A model generated the notes under the pieces. The model saw nothing but the letters and a program-made list of their open reading frames with translations, was not told the origin of the DNA and searched no databases. The translations under genes and the position numbers were made by a program. This document shows, piece after piece, positions 38,860 through 52,900 of a stretch of 53,192 nt of DNA (positions are counted from its first letter, which is position 1; each line of letters opens with the position of its first letter). The stretch spans positions 1 through 53,192 of the forward strand of contig DAHUYP010000068.1 in assembly GCA_027315105.1 (NCBI GenBank), written 5' to 3'. The DNA is from Gammaproteobacteria bacterium (GTDB lineage: Bacteria > Pseudomonadota > Gammaproteobacteria > Steroidobacterales > Steroidobacteraceae).

Positions 38860-39471
38860 ATGCGATATCGGCGCTCGGCATGGATGCAGCAGCGGCTCGC
38901 CGCCAACCGCGCGCAGATCGTTCGCGCGGCGCGCAGGCTCATTGCCCGCGGCGGCTTTCGCGAGGCGTCGATGGTCGCCGTGGCCGCGGCCGCCGGCCTG
39001 TCCACGGGCGCCATCTATCGCTACTTCCCGTCCAAGGCGCAGCTGTTCATCGAAGTGCTGACCGCCGCGGTGGCGCACGAGATCGAGCTGCTCGAGCAGA
39101 TCGCCGGCGCCCCGGGCACGGCCGCACTGCGGCTGCAGAACGCGGTGGAAACGTTCGCCCGCCGCGCGCTCGAAGGCCGCAACCTGGCCTATGCCTTCAT
39201 CGCCGAGCCCATCGACGCCGAAGTCGATGCCGCCAGGATCCGCTCGCGGCGCGAGTTCAGCGAAGTGTTTCAACGGCTGCTGCGCGACGGCATCCGCAGC
39301 GGCGAGTTCTGCCGCCAGGATGCGGAGGCGAGCGCGGCCTGCATCGTCGGCGCCTTTACCGAGGCGCTGGTCGGGCCGATCGCGCCGGGCGGCAAGGCCG
39401 TTGGACCGCAGACACGCGCGCAGTTGATCGCCGCCATCAGTCAGTTCTGCCTGCGCGCCGTCAGGGCGTAG
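38860..39471 (+). CDS. TetR family transcriptional regulator
   Basis: 203 residues (195 if a second ATG at 38884 is used). The N-terminal helix-turn-helix spans about 18-62 with AARRLIARGGFREASMVAVA, then AGLSTGAIYRYFPSKAQLF, the TetR signature. The C-terminal ligand domain is helical, with AYAFIAEPIDAEVDAARI and an Arg-rich REFSEVFQRLLRDGIRSGEF segment, features shared with regulators of fatty-acyl metabolism. Divergent from etfBA, which it probably controls. The 3' end overlaps that of the AI-2E-family gene by 11 bases in convergent orientation. Confidence 0.88.
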   Translation: MRYRRSAWMQQRLAANRAQIVRAARRLIARGGFREASMVAVAAAAGLSTGAIYRYFPSKAQLFIEVLTAAVAHEIELLEQIAGAPGTAALRLQNAVETFARRALEGRNLAYAFIAEPIDAEVDAARIRSRREFSEVFQRLLRDGIRSGEFCRQDAEASAACIVGAFTEALVGPIAPGGKAVGPQTRAQLIAAISQFCLRAVRA

Positions 39472-40516
39472 CGCGCACGGTCCACTCGCGCCAGATCGCC
39501 ATCACGACCGCCAGCACCACCGGACCGACGAACAGTCCCAGCAGGCCGAAGCTCGCGAGCCCCCCTGCCGCGCCGAACATGACCAGCAGGAACGGCACCC
39601 GCGTCGCGCTGCTGATCAATATCGGCCGCAGCACGTTGTCGGCCGGATTGACCAGCAGGGCGCCCCAGGCGAGCAGGACGATGCCCTTGAGCACGTGCCC
39701 GGTGGACATCACCCAGATGCCGGTCGGCACCCAGACGATCGCGGTGCCGACCAGCGGCACCACCGAGAGCACGCCGGTGAGCACGCCGAGCAGCACCGGC
39801 GCGCCCAGCCCGACGATCCAGTAGCCGACGCCGGCGATCAGGCCCTGCGTCAGGGCGGTGATCAACATGCCGTACACGACGGCACGCGTCATCCTGCCGG
39901 CCATGATCACGTAGGAGTCGAGCCGGTCGGCGAAGAACCCCTGGATCACCTGGCGCGTCTGGGCCACGATCGTCGTGCCGTCCCGGTAGAAGAAGAAGAG
40001 CGTCAGCAGCGTCAGCGTCAGCGTCAGCACGTTGCGCCCGACGCCGCCGAGCACCTTCCCCAGCTCGCTCGCCCATTCCAGCATCCAGCCGCTGAACTGC
40101 CTGGCGAGCGCCGTGGGGTCGGCCGAGTATTGATTGAGCGTGTCCTGCAGCTTCTGCCCGAACCAGGGGATGTTGCGCACGAAATCCGGCAGCAGGTGCG
40201 GCCCCTGCGCCAGATATCCGGTCAGCTGCTGATAGGCGACGATCAGCTCGCCCTGCACCAGCACCAGGATCCACAGTACCGGCAGGATCACCGCACAGCC
40301 GAGCAGCAGCGTCATCAGCAGCGCAGGCAGCGTATCGAGTCCATGCAGCAGCCGGCGCAGCCGTCCGTACACGGGCCAGCTCGCGTACGCCAGGATCGCG
40401 GCCCAGCAGATCGGCGTCAGGAAGGGCCTGAGAATCATCAGGCACATCAGCGCCAGCCCGCCCAGCAGGATCGCCAGCAGCAGGCGCCGGCCGCCCGTGA
40501 CCTCAGCGCCGCTCAT
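39461..40516 (-). CDS. AI-2E family transporter (YdiK-like)
   Basis: 351-residue integral membrane protein of the AI-2 exporter (UPF0118) superfamily. About eight hydrophobic segments are seen: three near the N-terminus (LLLAILLGGLALMCLMIL and two following), a hydrophilic central part (about 95-155), then a cluster from about 155 on with TLTLTLLTLFFFYRDG, and the conserved VLTGVLSVVPLVGTAIVW and GLLGLFVGPVVLAVVMAIWRE near the end. Substrates of most members are unknown; some move autoinducer-2 and others act as Na+/H+ antiporters. Convergent with the TetR gene and downstream of mccA on the same strand. Confidence 0.88.
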   Translation of the reverse strand: MSGAEVTGGRRLLLAILLGGLALMCLMILRPFLTPICWAAILAYASWPVYGRLRRLLHGLDTLPALLMTLLLGCAVILPVLWILVLVQGELIVAYQQLTGYLAQGPHLLPDFVRNIPWFGQKLQDTLNQYSADPTALARQFSGWMLEWASELGKVLGGVGRNVLTLTLTLLTLFFFYRDGTTIVAQTRQVIQGFFADRLDSYVIMAGRMTRAVVYGMLITALTQGLIAGVGYWIVGLGAPVLLGVLTGVLSVVPLVGTAIVWVPTGIWVMSTGHVLKGIVLLAWGALLVNPADNVLRPILISSATRVPFLLVMFGAAGGLASFGLLGLFVGPVVLAVVMAIWREWTVRATP

Positions 40517-40624
40517 GCGTCACGCCGCAATCGTTGCTCGGGCGGTCGGGCGTATCGGGCAGGCCTCCGTTCGCGACCCGGCTCGGGCCGCCCGTTGCGC
40601 GACTGCTTCCATCATGGCCACCGC

Positions 40625-40645
40625 CGGGGCTGGGTACCGGCCCCG
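40625..40645 (-). terminator. Hairpin in the gap after mccA
   Basis: CGGGGC (40625-40630) and GCCCCG (40640-40645) form a 6-base stem with a 9-base loop in the 189-base gap between mccA and the AI-2E-family gene. No T-run. A weak candidate for the end of the mccBA transcript. Confidence 0.3.
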
Positions 40646-40705
40646 ATCGTATCACCGCGATGATTGCGCGGCTGCCCGCCGTGCCAACCGAGGCGCGCTC
40701 CGGCC

Positions 40706-42697
<1,992 letters not shown>

Positions 42698-42705
42698 CGC
42701 GCGCG

Positions 42706-44316
<1,611 letters not shown>

Positions 44317-44796
44317 GGATCTGGCCGTGCGTCGACTCTACTCCAGCGCACAAGAATAATGAATTTCAGTTCACTTATCTGTCGGGCGGCGCACACTGGC
44401 GCGTGCCGGAGGGGGTCAGCGGCCAGCGGCCACCGACCGGCAACCAGACCCGGCACCCGACCGCGGCGCTCGCCCCGGTAGCCTGGCAGCCGGTAGCCTG
44501 GCGGGGCCCGATGGCTGCGTGGCCGCGTGGCCGGGCGGCCCGGCGAGCCCGCGGGCGGCGCGCGCAGTCAGCACCGATTCATTGCATTCGTATAGGCTTG
44601 CGCTTCGGCCGGCGCGAGCTGCGCGCTGCTGTCCGTGGACGTCCGACGGGGGTATGAGACACTTCAGTCCTCGACCGGCACTGCGGGCGTTGCGACCATG
44701 GGATCCGATCCCGCTCGCCATGCGCCCGGCAGGACAGCCGCTTGTTGCCGACGGCCACCCCTGGGAGGCCCCGCGGCGCAACCACAGGAGTAACGA
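44317..44796. other. 480-base gap between mccB and opgG with short tandem repeats
   Basis: No gene. Nearest mccB (44340-44380) the DNA is AT-rich, and its minus strand has TTCATTATTC, a likely promoter region for mccBA. CCGGTAGCCTGGC is repeated exactly at 44475-44487 and 44490-44502, and three 8-base units (GCGTGGCC, GCGTGGCC, GGGCGGCC) run from 44517 to 44540. ATTCGTATAGG at about 44587-44597 includes a -10-like TATAGG for opgG. AGGAG eight bases before GTG 44797 serves opgG. Confidence 0.55.
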
Positions 44797-46341
44797 GTGC
44801 ATCTGCCACGTTGGTCGCTGCTGACGGTGACGCTGGTCACGGCAGTGTTGCAGCATTCGAGTGCGATCGTGCCGCGCGCGCAATCGCAGCGGCCGGCGCC
44901 CGCGCCTGCGTTCGGCTTCGAGACCATCCAGCGCCTCGCCCAGCAGCGCGCGGCCGAGCCGTACCGCGACCGCAGCAGCAAGCTGCCGGAAAGCCTCGCC
45001 AAGCTCAGCTACGATGACTACCGGAGCATCCGATTCCTGCCGGAGCATGCGCTGTGGCGCGATCAGGCGCTGTTCGAGATCCAGTTCTTCCAGCGCGGCT
45101 CCACCTACGCCCAGGGTATCAACGTCACCGAGGTGGGCGAGGACGGCACGCTGCGCCCGATCCGCTACGATCCGTCGCAGTTCGCCTTCGGCAAGGGCGT
45201 CGCGCCCAGGGATCTGCCGGCCGACCTCGGCTATGCGGGCCTGCGCGTGCACTATCCGTTGCAGCGGCCGGACTACAAGGACGAGCTGATGGTATTCCTC
45301 GGCGCGTCCTATTTCCGGGTGCTCGGCCGCGAGCAGACCTACGGCGCCTGGGCGCGCGGACTGGCGCTCGACGTCGCGACCACCGGCGGCGAGGAATTCC
45401 CCTATTTCAGCGACTTCTGGCTGATGCGGCCGGCGCCGATGCAGCGCAATCTGACGATCTTCGCGCTGCTCGACAGCCCGAGCCTGACCGGCGCGTATCG
45501 CTTCCAGATCGTCCCGGGCGCCACCACCGACGTCGAGGTCACGGCCACTCTGTACGCGCGCAAGAGTGTCGCCAAGCTCGGCCTGGCGCCGCTGACATCG
45601 ATGTTCCTCTACGGCGAGGATCGCCCGCGCCAGTTCGACGACTACCGGCCGGAAGTGCACAACAGCGACGGGCTGCTGCTGCAGACCGGCGGCGGCGAAT
45701 GGATCTGGCGGCCGTTGGTCAACCCGCGCACGCTGCGGGTCTCCAGCTTCGCCACCGAGCATCCGCGCGGCATGGGCCTGAGCCAGCGCGACCGCGACTT
45801 CTCGCACTACCAGGACGAGGATGCCCACTTCCAACGGCGCCCGAGCTATTGGGTCGCGCCGCTGGGGGATTGGGGCAAGGGATCGGTCGAGCTGGTGGAG
45901 ATTCCGAACAACGAGGAGATTCACGACAATATCGTCTCGTACTGGGTACCCGAGGCACGCCTGCAGCCGCACAAGCCGTTTTCCTTCTCGTATCTGCTGT
46001 CCGCCTATGCGCAGACGGCCCTGTGGCCCCCGGGCGGGCGGGCGGTCGCCACGCGCAGTGCGCCGGCGCGCGGCCGGAGCGATAATGCACGCCGCCTGCT
46101 GGTGGATTTTTCCGGTGGCGATCTGCTCACCCTGGCCGACTCACAACCGGTCAAGGCGGAGATCGGCGTCCGCAACGGCGATGTCGACGAGGTCAACGTG
46201 CAGCGCCTGGCGGAGAACGGCGTCTGGCGCGTCAGCTTTCGGCTGCAGCCCAGGGGCAACCAGCCCGTTGACCTGCGCTGCTACCTGACGCTGTACGGGG
46301 AGGCGCTCACGGAAACCTGGACTTACCTATGGACTCCATGA
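44797..46341 (+). CDS. opgG: Periplasmic glucan biosynthesis protein OpgG
   Basis: Periplasmic enzyme needed to make osmoregulated periplasmic glucans, 514 residues. GTG start with AGGAG eight bases upstream. Residues 1-30 are a signal peptide (HLPRWSLLTVTLVTAVLQHS). Mature-protein features: FGFETIQRLAQQRAAEPY, SYDDYRSIRF, then FFQRGSTYAQGINV, and later FSDFWLMRPAP, PRGMGLSQRDRDFSHYQDED and RRPSYWVAPLGDWGKGSVEL. Recent work on the family shows OpgG/OpgD to be beta-1,2-glucan-acting. It overlaps opgH by 13 bases. Confidence 0.95.
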   Translation: MHLPRWSLLTVTLVTAVLQHSSAIVPRAQSQRPAPAPAFGFETIQRLAQQRAAEPYRDRSSKLPESLAKLSYDDYRSIRFLPEHALWRDQALFEIQFFQRGSTYAQGINVTEVGEDGTLRPIRYDPSQFAFGKGVAPRDLPADLGYAGLRVHYPLQRPDYKDELMVFLGASYFRVLGREQTYGAWARGLALDVATTGGEEFPYFSDFWLMRPAPMQRNLTIFALLDSPSLTGAYRFQIVPGATTDVEVTATLYARKSVAKLGLAPLTSMFLYGEDRPRQFDDYRPEVHNSDGLLLQTGGGEWIWRPLVNPRTLRVSSFATEHPRGMGLSQRDRDFSHYQDEDAHFQRRPSYWVAPLGDWGKGSVELVEIPNNEEIHDNIVSYWVPEARLQPHKPFSFSYLLSAYAQTALWPPGGRAVATRSAPARGRSDNARRLLVDFSGGDLLTLADSQPVKAEIGVRNGDVDEVNVQRLAENGVWRVSFRLQPRGNQPVDLRCYLTLYGEALTETWTYLWTP

Positions 46342-48329
46342 CTCCGGTCGGCCCCGCAGCGGGCACTCTGCGCCTGCAGGCGCTGTGGCGCCGCACGCTG
46401 TTCTTCGGGCTCACGCTGCTGACGGCGCTCACCGGCGGCTTCCTGATGCTCGACATCCTGCGCGCCAACGGCCCGACGCCGCTCGAGCTGCTCGCGCTGC
46501 CGCTGTTCATGGTGCTGTTCGGCTGGATCGCCGGCGCGTTCTGGACTGCGATCGCCGGCTTCATGGTGCTCCTGGCTGGCCGCGACCACGCGATTCTGGA
46601 CCCGCGGCCGCTCGCCGGGCGGCCCCTGCACGGCCGCACCGCCGTCGTGGTTCCGATCCACAATGAAGACACGGTGCAGGTGTTCGCCGGCATGGAGGCC
46701 ACCTGGTCGTCGTTGCGGCTCGAGCCGCAGGCCGCGCATTTCGACCTCTTCATCCTGTCCGACACGCGCAAGAGCGGGATCGCAATGGCCGAGGAGCGCG
46801 CATGGCAGGCCATGCTCGCCCGGCATGGCGCCGCCGCTCGTCTGTTCTACCGCCGCCGCAGCGAGAATACCGGCCGCAAGGCCGGCAACCTCGCCGACTT
46901 CGTGCGCAACTGGGGCGCGGCCTACGACTACATGATCGTGCTGGATGCCGACAGCGTCATGTCGGGCCACGCCCTGGTGTCGCTGGCGCAGCTCATGGAC
47001 GCGCATCCCGAGGTGGGCATCGTCCAGGCGCTGCCGCTGCTGGCCGGACGCGAGACCCTGTTCGCACGGCTGTTGCAATTCGCGGTGCGGCTCAGCGGAC
47101 CCATGTTTGCGAGCGGCTTGACGTTCTGGCAGCTCGGGGACGGCAACTATTGGGGTCACAATGCGATCGTGCGCCTGGCGCCGTTCGCGGAGCATTGCGG
47201 CCTGCCGCGCCTGCCGGGAAAGCCGCCGTTCGGCGGCGAAATCCTCAGTCACGACATCGTCGAGGCGGCATTCATGCGGCGCGCCAACTACCAGATCTGG
47301 CTGGTGCCCGACATCGCCGGCAGCTGGGAGGAGATCCCCTCGAACGTCATCGACTACGCCGCGCGTGACCGCCGCTGGGCGCAGGGCAACCTGCAGCATC
47401 TGGGCGTCCTGCCGATACGGGGCCTGCACTGGCTCAGCCGCATCCACATGCTGACCGGCATCCTGTCGTACGTGAGCTCGCCGCTGTGGCTGCTGGTGCT
47501 GATCCTGAGCTCGATCGTGACCTGCCTGGAGGCCGTGACCGGCCATCATTACTTTCAGCCCGGCACCTATACGTTGTTCCCGACCTGGCCGCGATATCGC
47601 GACGGCGAGATCGCGGCACTGCTGGCAATGACCATCACGATGCTGACGCTGCCGAAGCTGCTCGGTGCGGTGCTGACGCTCAGGAACCCGGCCCAGCGCG
47701 CCGCATTCGGCGGCGCGGGCCGGCTGCTGCGCAGCGTACTGCTCGAGCAGCTGCTGAGCATGCTGATGGCGCCGATCATGATGCTGTTCCACTCCGAGTT
47801 CGTGCTGCGGGCCCTGCTCGGGCGCAGTGTCGGCTGGGATGCGCAGGCGCGCGGCGATCGCGGCGTGTCGTGGTCCGAGGCGCTGCGGCGCCACCGCAGC
47901 CACCTGATCATCGGCCTGCTCTGGGGCAGCACGATCCTGGCGCTGGCGCCGGATTTCGTCGGCTGGCTGCTGCCGGTGATCCTCGGCATGCTGCTCGCGG
48001 TGCCGTTTACGGTGCTCACCAGCCGCGTCGACCTCGGGCGCGCGCTGCGCCGGCGCGGCTGGCTGCTGACCCCCGAGGAGACCGCGCCGCCGCCCGAACT
48101 CGCGGCCGCGGCGGCGGCGATGGTGCAGATGGCGGCCGGCGCGGCTGCGGACCTGAGTGCGCCGGAGCCGGCGGCGCGCGCGCTGCCGGCGAGCGGGTCG
48201 GCCCGCGATGAGGGTCCTGCGCCGCAGCGCCTGCCGCAGCAGGCGCCGTTGCCGATGGGCGACCACGCCGCCACCTATTGGCCGCGGCGCGACGTGGCGC
48301 GCAGGCGCGCTGCGAACGCGCCGCGTTAG
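46329..48329 (+). CDS. opgH: Glucan biosynthesis glucosyltransferase OpgH
   Basis: Inner-membrane GT2 enzyme that makes the beta-1,2-linked glucan backbone from UDP-glucose and exports it, 666 residues. Two N-terminal helices (about 25-85), then the catalytic domain with VVVPIHNEDT, VLDADSVMSG (DxD), and the QxxRW-equivalent ARDRRWAQGNLQH, then further helices. It is shorter than the 847 residues of E. coli OpgH and lacks most of the long N-terminal cytoplasmic region reported to bind FtsZ. The C-terminal tail (from about 570) is Ala/Pro-rich. Follows opgG with a 13-base overlap. Confidence 0.95.
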   Translation: MDSMTPVGPAAGTLRLQALWRRTLFFGLTLLTALTGGFLMLDILRANGPTPLELLALPLFMVLFGWIAGAFWTAIAGFMVLLAGRDHAILDPRPLAGRPLHGRTAVVVPIHNEDTVQVFAGMEATWSSLRLEPQAAHFDLFILSDTRKSGIAMAEERAWQAMLARHGAAARLFYRRRSENTGRKAGNLADFVRNWGAAYDYMIVLDADSVMSGHALVSLAQLMDAHPEVGIVQALPLLAGRETLFARLLQFAVRLSGPMFASGLTFWQLGDGNYWGHNAIVRLAPFAEHCGLPRLPGKPPFGGEILSHDIVEAAFMRRANYQIWLVPDIAGSWEEIPSNVIDYAARDRRWAQGNLQHLGVLPIRGLHWLSRIHMLTGILSYVSSPLWLLVLILSSIVTCLEAVTGHHYFQPGTYTLFPTWPRYRDGEIAALLAMTITMLTLPKLLGAVLTLRNPAQRAAFGGAGRLLRSVLLEQLLSMLMAPIMMLFHSEFVLRALLGRSVGWDAQARGDRGVSWSEALRRHRSHLIIGLLWGSTILALAPDFVGWLLPVILGMLLAVPFTVLTSRVDLGRALRRRGWLLTPEETAPPPELAAAAAAMVQMAAGAAADLSAPEPAARALPASGSARDEGPAPQRLPQQAPLPMGDHAATYWPRRDVARRRAANAPR

Positions 48330-48330
48330 C

Positions 48331-48342
48331 GGCCGCGCGGCC
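48331..48342 (+). terminator. GC palindrome after opgH
   Basis: The perfect 12-base palindrome GGCCGCGCGGCC begins two bases after the opgH stop. No T-run. The 72-base gap to yebC leaves room for a separate yebC promoter. Likely transcript end or 3' stabiliser. Confidence 0.45.
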
Positions 48343-48401
48343 CGCGGCGCAGATGGCATGATGCTCTTCTCGCTCCAATCGCCACACACGCCGGAGTAGG
48401 C

Positions 48402-49124
48402 ATGGGCCGCATTTTCGAAGTTCGCAAGCACGCCATGTTCGCGCGCTGGAATCGCATGGCGAAACAGTTCGCGCGCATCGCCAAGGACATCAACATGTCG
48501 GTGAAGGCCGGCGGTGCCGATCCGGCCTCCAACCCGACGCTTCGGCGCGTCATGCAGAACGCGCGTGCGGTCAACATGCCGAAGGACAAGGTCGAGGCGG
48601 CGATCAAGCGCGCCACCGGGCGCGATGCGACCAACTATCACGAGGTGCTGTACGAGGGCTACGCGCCGCACGGCATCGCGCTGCTGATCGAGACCGCGAC
48701 CGACAACCCGACCCGCACCGTCGCGCACGTGCGCAACATCATCACCAAGCACGGTGGCAATCTCGGCACCACCGGCAGCGTGAGCTTCCAGTTCCAGAAG
48801 ATGGGGGTCTTCCGGCTCGACCCGACCGGAATCGACCAGGACCGGCTCGAGCTCGACATGATCGATCACGGGCTCGAGGAGATGGGCGAGAGCAGCGGCG
48901 AGAAGGGCGAGCCGCAGCTGCTGCTGCGCTGTGCGTTCGAGCATTTCGGTCAGCTGCAGGAGGCGCTGGAAGCGCGGGGCATCGCGCCGCTGTCGGCCGA
49001 GCACGAGTACGTCTGCGGCACGCCGACCGAGCTGCCCGAGCCGCAGGCGGCCGAGGTGCTCGAGCTGATCGACAAGCTCGAGCAGGAAGAGGACGTGCAG
49101 CGCGTGTTCCACACCCTCGCCTGA
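48402..49124 (+). CDS. yebC: YebC/PmpR family regulator or translation factor
   Basis: 240 residues, full length for the family. The N-terminal helical domain has [20 protein letters not shown] and the invariant [18 protein letters not shown]; the two following alpha/beta domains include [38 protein letters not shown] and [13 protein letters not shown]. The family was described as DNA-binding regulators, and recent work also assigns YebC a role in relieving ribosome stalling at proline stretches. GGAG lies eight bases before ATG. Confidence 0.95.
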   Translation: MGRIFEVRKHAMFARWNRMAKQFARIAKDINMSVKAGGADPASNPTLRRVMQNARAVNMPKDKVEAAIKRATGRDATNYHEVLYEGYAPHGIALLIETATDNPTRTVAHVRNIITKHGGNLGTTGSVSFQFQKMGVFRLDPTGIDQDRLELDMIDHGLEEMGESSGEKGEPQLLLRCAFEHFGQLQEALEARGIAPLSAEHEYVCGTPTELPEPQAAEVLELIDKLEQEEDVQRVFHTLA

Positions 49125-49135
49125 GCCGCGCGCCC

Positions 49136-49873
49136 GTGGCCGTGCCCGCGATCGTGAGCGAACCGCTGCCGACGCTGCTGATTCCGGGCCTCGCGGGCAC
49201 CGCCCGGCTGTATGCGCCGCAGCTGCCCGCCCTGTGGCCGTTCGGTCCGCTGATGCTGGCCGATCATCGGCGCGACGATCGCATCGCGGCGATCGCACGC
49301 CGCATCCTCGCGCAGGCGCCGCCGCGCTTCGCGCTGCTCGGATTGTCGATGGGCGGCTACGTCGCGTTCGAGATCCTGCGCCAGGCGCCCGGGCGCGTGC
49401 TCAAGCTGGCGCTGCTCGACACCACGGCGCGGCCCGACTCGCCCGAGCAGAGCCTGCGACGCCGCGAACAGATCGAACTCGCGCAGGCCGGACGTTACGC
49501 CGAGGTCACCGAGCTTGCGTTTCCCGGCCTGGTTCACCCGGACCGCAGCGCCGATGCGGCGTTGCGCGCCGTGGTACGGCGCATGGCCGCAGAGACCGGG
49601 CCCGAGGCCTTCATCCGCCAGCAGACCGCGATCATGCAGCGTCCGGACTCGCGAGCGGATCTGCCGTCCATCGCCTGTCCGACCGTCGTTCTGGTCGGCG
49701 AGGCCGATCAGCTCACGCCGCCGGACCGGGCGCAGGAAATGGCGGCCGCGATCCCCGGCGCGCGTCTGGTGGTCGTGCCCGCCAGCGGGCATCTGTCGAC
49801 GCTCGAGCAGCCCGAGGCGGTGAGCGCAGCGCTGGTGCAGTGGCTGGCGGCCCCGGCACGGCAGGCGCTCTGA
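49136..49873 (+). CDS. Alpha/beta hydrolase
   Basis: 245-residue alpha/beta-hydrolase-fold protein, small and without a signal peptide. Nucleophile elbow GLSMGGY (S71), acid Asp in VGEADQLTPPDRA and catalytic His in PASGHLSTLEQPEA complete the triad; LLIPGLAGT is the oxyanion segment. Start taken as GTG 49136; a second GTG two codons later is possible and neither has a clear ribosome site. It follows yebC by 11 bases. Probably an esterase or acyl hydrolase; substrate unknown. Confidence 0.85.
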   Translation: MAVPAIVSEPLPTLLIPGLAGTARLYAPQLPALWPFGPLMLADHRRDDRIAAIARRILAQAPPRFALLGLSMGGYVAFEILRQAPGRVLKLALLDTTARPDSPEQSLRRREQIELAQAGRYAEVTELAFPGLVHPDRSADAALRAVVRRMAAETGPEAFIRQQTAIMQRPDSRADLPSIACPTVVLVGEADQLTPPDRAQEMAAAIPGARLVVVPASGHLSTLEQPEAVSAALVQWLAAPARQAL

Positions 49874-49888
49874 AGCGCCGCGCCGAAT

Positions 49889-49906
49889 GGCCGCGCCGGC
49901 GCGGCC
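49889..49906. terminator. 18-base perfect palindrome between the hydrolase gene and putA
   Basis: GGCCGCGCCGGCGCGGCC is a perfect 18-base palindrome midway in the 52-base gap between two convergent genes. It is the longest such element in the window. No T-run on either side, so it may act as a bidirectional factor-assisted terminator or as a 3' protector. Confidence 0.55.
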
Positions 49907-49925
49907 GCACCGGTCAGCCGCGCCA

Positions 49926-52900
49926 TCAGGCCTGCGGCGCCTCGTCATCGAGCGCCAGCAGCCGCGCATCGCCGCCGAGCGCCGCGGTGTTGCGCGTCAC
50001 GGTCTGCTCGACCAGCAGCCGCTCGAGCGGGTAGTCCTCCTCGCCCACCACCACCGGCACCAGCGCACCCGGCGCGGCCGCGAGCTCGCGGCACAGCGCG
50101 CGCAGCCAGGCCGGATGCGACCGCGCCTCGGCCGCATCCACCAGTACCGCCTCGCAGCGCGGCGCATCGACCGGCAGCCAGCGCTGCAGGCTCGCGGGCA
50201 ACGCGCCGCGCAGCGCGGCGGCAATGCTCGACTGCCCGGCGAGCAGCGCGTTTCCGGTAGCGAGCGCGGCCGCCAGCTGCGCCAGCAGCGCCTCGGTCGT
50301 GCGGGCCGTGCCGCGCAGCACGCCGCGCGCGCGCAGCCGCAGCTCGTTGCTCTCGCCGGCGTAGCCGTCGAGCGCGATGCGCGCCTCGAGCAAGGTCGCC
50401 TGCGCGTAGCGCTCGGCCTGCGACCGCAGCCGCTGCCGCTGCGCCGCCGGCAGCAGCGCGGCGTGCTCGGCGCGCAGCCAGTCGATCAATTGGCGCAGCG
50501 GCGCGCCGGGCGGCGCGCCCGGAGCCGGCAGCTCCCGCGGGCCGGGCGACTGCCGCAGCAGCCGGTGCAGGTACATCGGCCCGCCGGCCTTGGGCCCGGT
50601 TCCCGACAGCCCCTGGCCGCCGAAGGGCTGCAGGCCCACCACGGCGCCGATCATGTTGCGATTGACGTAGACGTTGCCGACGCGCGCGCGCTCGATGATC
50701 TCGCTGACGGTGCTCTCGATGCGCGAGGCGATGCCGAGCGTCAGCCCGTAGCCGCTGTCGTTGATGGCGTCGAGCAGCGCACCGAGCCGGTGGCGCTCGA
50801 AGCGCAGCACGTGCAGCACCGGTCCGAATACCTCGCCCGGCAGCTCGGCGATCGAGTCGATCTCGATCAGCGTCGGCGACACGAACGTACCGCGCCGACA
50901 CTCCTCGGGCAACGGACTCTGGCAGCGCACGCGCGGCCGCATCGCCTGCAGATGGGCCTCGATGCGCGCTCGCGCCGGCGGGTCGATCAGCGGGCCGACA
51001 TCGGTGGCGACATCGGCGGGGTCACCGACGCGCAGCTCGCGCATCGCGCCCTCCAGCATGGCCAGGACCGGCCCGGCGATCTCGCGCTGCAGGCACAGCA
51101 CGCGCAATGCCGAGCAGCGCTGTCCGGCGGAGTCGAACGCCGAGCGCAGCGCGTCGCCCACCACCTGCTCCGGCAGCGCGGTCGAATCGACGATCATGGC
51201 ATTCTGCCCACCGGTCTCGGCGATCAGCGGCACGTCCCCGCGCTGCGCCAGCGAGCGCGCGATCGCGCGGGCGGCGGCCGTCGAGCCGGTGAACAGCACG
51301 CCGCCGATGCGGGCATCGGCGACCAGGCGCGCGCCGACCCGCTCGCCGTCGCCGGGCAGCAACTGCAGTGCGTCGGGCGGGATACCCGCGCGATGGCACA
51401 GCTGCACCGCGCGCGCCGCGACGGCGCTGCTTTGCTCGGCGGGCTTGGCCAGCACCGTGTTGCCGGCCGCCAGCGCGGCCGCGATCTGGCCGGTGAAGAT
51501 CGCCAACGGAAAATTCCACGGACTGATGCAGGCGACCGCACCGAGCGGCCGATGCGTGGTGCGGTCGAACGTCGAGCGGATCTGCGCCGCGTAATAGCGC
51601 AGGTAATCGACCGCTTCACGCACCTCGCCGATGCCGTTGGCGAGCGTCTTGCCGCACTCGCGCACCATCAGCGCGACCAGGCTCTGCCGGTCCTGCTCGT
51701 ACAGATCGGCACACCGCTCGAGCAGCCGCGCGCGCTGCTCGATGCCGGTGCCGTCCCAGCCGCCTGCGGCGTCGCTCGCCGCGGCGATCGCGGCCTCGAT
51801 CGCGGCCTCGTCGGCATCGAGCACGCTGCCGATGAGGTCGGCGCGATCGGCCGGATTGCGGATCTCGCGCGCCGTGGCGCCGCCGCTGGCGGCGGACTCG
51901 GGCGCCTGCGCTGCCATCGGCCACACCACCAGCGGACGAACCGCCAGCGGCTCGCGACGGCTGCGATCGAGGGCCTCCCGCAGCTCGCGGCGCACGGCCG
52001 CGTCGGCCAGATCGACGCCGGCCGAGTTGCGCCGCCCGGGCGCAAACAGGTCGCAAGGTCGGGCGATGCGCGGATGCGCGGTTGCGCCCAGCCGGGCCGC
52101 GGCCTGTACCGGATCGGCGCACAGTGCGTCGATCGGCACGCTGATCGAGGCGGCGCGATGCACGAACGACGCGGCGGCGCCGTTCTCGAGCAACCGCCGC
52201 ATCAGATACGCCAGCAGCGTCGGACGCGTGCCGACCGGCGCGTAGATCCGCACCGGCCGGGCCATGCCGTCCGCGCCGAGCAGCTGCCGGTACAGTCCTG
52301 CACCCATGCCGAACAGGCATTGGAATTCATACTCGCCGCCGCCGTCCCCGCCGAGCTCCAGGATCGTCGCCACGGTCTGGGCGTTGTGGGTCGCAAATTG
52401 CGGCAGCACGTGCGCGCGCGCCGCCAGCAGGCGGCGTGCGCAGGCCAGGTAGGCGACGTCGGTGTGCAGCTTGCGCGTGTAGACCGCATAGTCCGCCAGC
52501 CCATCGATCTGCGCGAGCTTGATTTCGGCGTCCCAGTAGGCGCCCTTCACCAGCCGCAGCAGCAGCCGCGCCGGACGGCGCGCCGCCAGGCCGAGCAGGT
52601 GATCGATGACCGCCGGCGCGCGCTTCTGGTAGGCCTGGACCGCGATGCCGAGGCCCGCCCAGCCGGCCAGCCGCGCATCCCCGGCGAGCGCCTCGAACAG
52701 ATCGAGCGACAGTTCGAGCCGGGCGGCCTCCTCCGCGTCGATCGTCAGCGCGATGTCGTGCTGCTGCGCCAGCTGCGCCAGCCGCTGCAGGCGCGGCAGC
52801 AGTTCCTGCATGACGCGGCCCCGTTGCGCATACCCATAGCGCGCATGCAGCGCCGACAGCTTCACCGACACGCTGCCGCCGGCCAGCGGTCCGCGGCCGC

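Noticed and set aside
49945..52320. Long alternative frames inside putA on both strands
   Set aside because: PutA motifs are continuous in one frame over the whole stretch; the others are Arg/Ala-rich shadows.
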